6,655 bases of DNA from Marine Group I thaumarchaeote SCGC AAA799-O18 (GTDB taxonomy: Archaea > Thermoproteota > Nitrososphaeria > Nitrososphaerales > Nitrosopumilaceae): NCBI GenBank assembly GCA_000746705.1, contig JOTC01000030.1, forward strand, positions 1 to 6,655, in the 5' to 3' direction. The notes under the pieces were generated by a model. The model did no database searches. It worked only from the letters and a program-made list of their open reading frames with translations, and was not told the origin of the DNA. A program made the position numbers and the translations under genes. Below, one piece after another: positions 5,758 through 6,655 of the stretch (its first letter is position 1; each line of letters begins with the position of its first letter).

Positions 5758-6421
5758 TAGAATTTAAACTAGCAACTTCTATTTCAAACCTTCCTCTATA
5801 TCCATCCCAGATTTTTTCTGATTTAGATATCTTGATAGGATATGAATAGAGAGGACAGTCAACTACAAAAGTTTCAGCTTCACCACCTTCAAAAGTTAGG
5901 TTGAATCCATATTTATCAGATAACTCACTTAGCCTTAATACATCTGAAATGGTAATAATTTTTCCCAGCCAGGTTTCATCTAGACCGTCAGAAGATACAC
6001 TAGTTAGGATAAATTTGAATCCAGAATTGATCAGATCATTCATGTACTCTTTTGGGTCTATCTTCCACAATGGAGTAACTGTTTTCAAATCATTTTCCTT
6101 GCAGATACTTTCAAAACATTTTTTCTGAAATTCACTAGATATTCCACCATGTACCACGCCCTCAATTTGAAAATCTTCCTTTGCTTTTTCTAACAGTGTA
6201 TTAAGAATACTCATTGAATTCAATTCCGATGCAATCTGCGGAATTTTCATTGTTTTTGCCTGCAGTTTTGTTAACTCAATTGCAGGAAAATGTAATAGTT
6301 GGCTTTCAGGAGACTTGGGAAAAAGAGTTACCAAGCATTCAACACTATGTCCACTTCGTTTTGCCTTGTAAATTGCGTATGTACTATCCTTTCCCCCTGA
6401 AAAAAAAGAAGCTGATCTCAT
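5747..6421 (-). CDS. dph6: Diphthine--ammonia ligase (ATP-binding, Dph6/DUF71 family)
   Basis: Catalyses the last step of diphthamide synthesis: ATP-dependent amidation of diphthine on a histidine of elongation factor 2. The 224 residues start with the PP-loop SGGKDS (8-13) of the adenine-nucleotide alpha-hydrolase superfamily, which binds ATP phosphates. Family motifs follow: VVHGGISSEFQK (89-100), TPLWKIDP (116-123), GLDETWLGK (146-154) and the signature EGGEAETFVVDCPLY (178-192). Length is normal for archaeal single-domain Dph6; the C-terminal YjgF-like domains of the eukaryotic enzyme are absent, as expected. The start ATG 6421 puts the PP-loop at the usual N-terminal position. A weak TATA-like AAATAAT lies about 24 nt upstream. 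The stop overlaps the srp54 start by 11 nt, so the two are probably cotranscribed with dph6 first. The gene is intact. Confidence 0.92.
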   Translation of the reverse strand: MRSASFFSGGKDSTYAIYKAKRSGHSVECLVTLFPKSPESQLLHFPAIELTKLQAKTMKIPQIASELNSMSILNTLLEKAKEDFQIEGVVHGGISSEFQKKCFESICKENDLKTVTPLWKIDPKEYMNDLINSGFKFILTSVSSDGLDETWLGKIITISDVLRLSELSDKYGFNLTFEGGEAETFVVDCPLYSYPIKISKSEKIWDGYRGRFEIEVASLNSNAR

Positions 6422-6457
6422 AAAGAGACTTTGAATTAAGCATTATTTCATTTTTTG

Positions 6458-6500
6458 CTGAAGGCTAAAATGAGGATGCTCAATTATCATTAGTATTCAG
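6458..6500. repeat. Nested imperfect inverted repeat between dph6 and the upstream gene
   Basis: CTGAAGGCTAA (6458-6468) and TTAGTATTCAG (6490-6500) are inverted repeats matching at 9 of 11 positions. Between them TGAG (6471-6474) and CTCA (6479-6482) form a second small stem around a 4-nt loop. It lies in the 86-nt gap just after the stop of the minus-strand gene at 6508. It might be a 3'-end structure or an operator-like site, but no T-tract follows on the minus strand. Chance is possible in AT-rich DNA. Confidence 0.35.
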
Positions 6501-6507
6501 TTTACGA

Positions 6508-6655
6508 CTATTTTACACGCATTATTTTAGTCCTGTCCATGACTTTCCAGTATTCAATATCCTTACCTTGTTCTAACTTTCCCTCAACTTCTTCGTCAAT
6601 CATATCAACATCAATAGTTTCGAATGTTTCCGAATCCATGACTTGTATGTTAGAG
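6508..6655 (-). CDS. C-terminal end of a gene leaving the window; possibly NMD3-like ribosome export/assembly factor
   Basis: A minus-strand frame is open from the window edge to TAG at 6510-6508, giving 48 residues that include VMDSETFETIDVDMID and end DRTKIMRVK. The acidic, strand-rich composition and codon use resemble real coding sequence in this window, and the piece lies on the same strand as dph6, 86 nt upstream. The VMDxETFET pattern resembles the C-terminal beta-rich domain of archaeal NMD3 (60S export adaptor homologs), but that rests on memory of a loose pattern, not an alignment. A complete short protein starting at the Met at about 6637 (43 residues) cannot be excluded, though the frame continues upstream of it. 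I am fairly sure it is coding and unsure what it is. Confidence 0.55.
   Translation of the reverse strand, partial: SNIQVMDSETFETIDVDMIDEEVEGKLEQGKDIEYWKVMDRTKIMRVK

Noticed and set aside
5489..6128. Plus-strand frames at 5489-5767 and 5901-6128 opposite srp54 and dph6
   Set aside because: Both lie antisense to strongly conserved motifs of srp54 and dph6 and show no recognisable protein features.
6214..6423. Plus-strand 69-residue frame opposite the start of dph6
   Set aside because: Antisense to the PP-loop region of dph6; composition is a mirror of that gene with no motif.

Overview
This window is a strongly AT-rich archaeal chromosome segment. It carries an archaeal-type phosphoglycerate mutase, ribosomal proteins S24e and S27ae, SRP54, the tRNA pseudouridine synthase Pus10 and the diphthamide-forming ATPase Dph6. 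The AT richness, the protein variants and TATA-like boxes about 26 nt before start codons (leaderless genes) suggest a marine ammonia-oxidising archaeon (Nitrososphaerota, Nitrosopumilus-like). That assignment is inference from protein flavour, not from a marker such as 16S or amoA.

Layout. 1-1182 (+) is apgM, missing only its extreme N-terminus at the window edge. 1166-1726 (-) is a DUF309 protein converging on apgM with a 17-nt overlap at the 3' ends. 1727-1805 is a short divergent promoter region. 1806-2183 (+) is rps24e, whose charged C-terminal tail is built from 33-bp tandem repeats and is cut short by a 5-nt deletion in the third repeat. 2295-2465 (+) is rps27ae, absent from a length-filtered ORF list. 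2462-3169 (-) is an uncharacterised HExxH (zincin-like) protein whose stop codon shares the palindrome CTAG with the rps27ae stop. 3223-4398 (-) is pus10. 4436-5757 (-) is srp54, split by a frameshift in its GTPase domain. 5747-6421 (-) is dph6, overlapping srp54 by 11 nt. 6508-6655 (-) is the C-terminal end of another gene, possibly nmd3, running off the window.

Function. Apart from glycolysis (apgM) and the two unknowns (DUF309 and HExxH), everything serves the translation apparatus. S24e and S27ae build the small subunit. Dph6 completes diphthamide on elongation factor 2. SRP54 targets ribosomes making membrane proteins. Pus10 makes pseudouridines in the tRNA T-arm. The possible NMD3 tail would fit the same theme. 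dph6 and srp54 look like one operon, and pus10 may have its own promoter.

I see no mobile element, CRISPR array, tRNA or rRNA. The most notable points are the two reading-frame disruptions in normally essential genes (rps24e tail, srp54), the freshly duplicated acidic/basic repeat tail of S24e, an apparent substitution in the Pus10 catalytic motif, and the orphan HExxH protein. I do not see evidence of a new multi-gene system; this is mostly housekeeping DNA with a few oddities.
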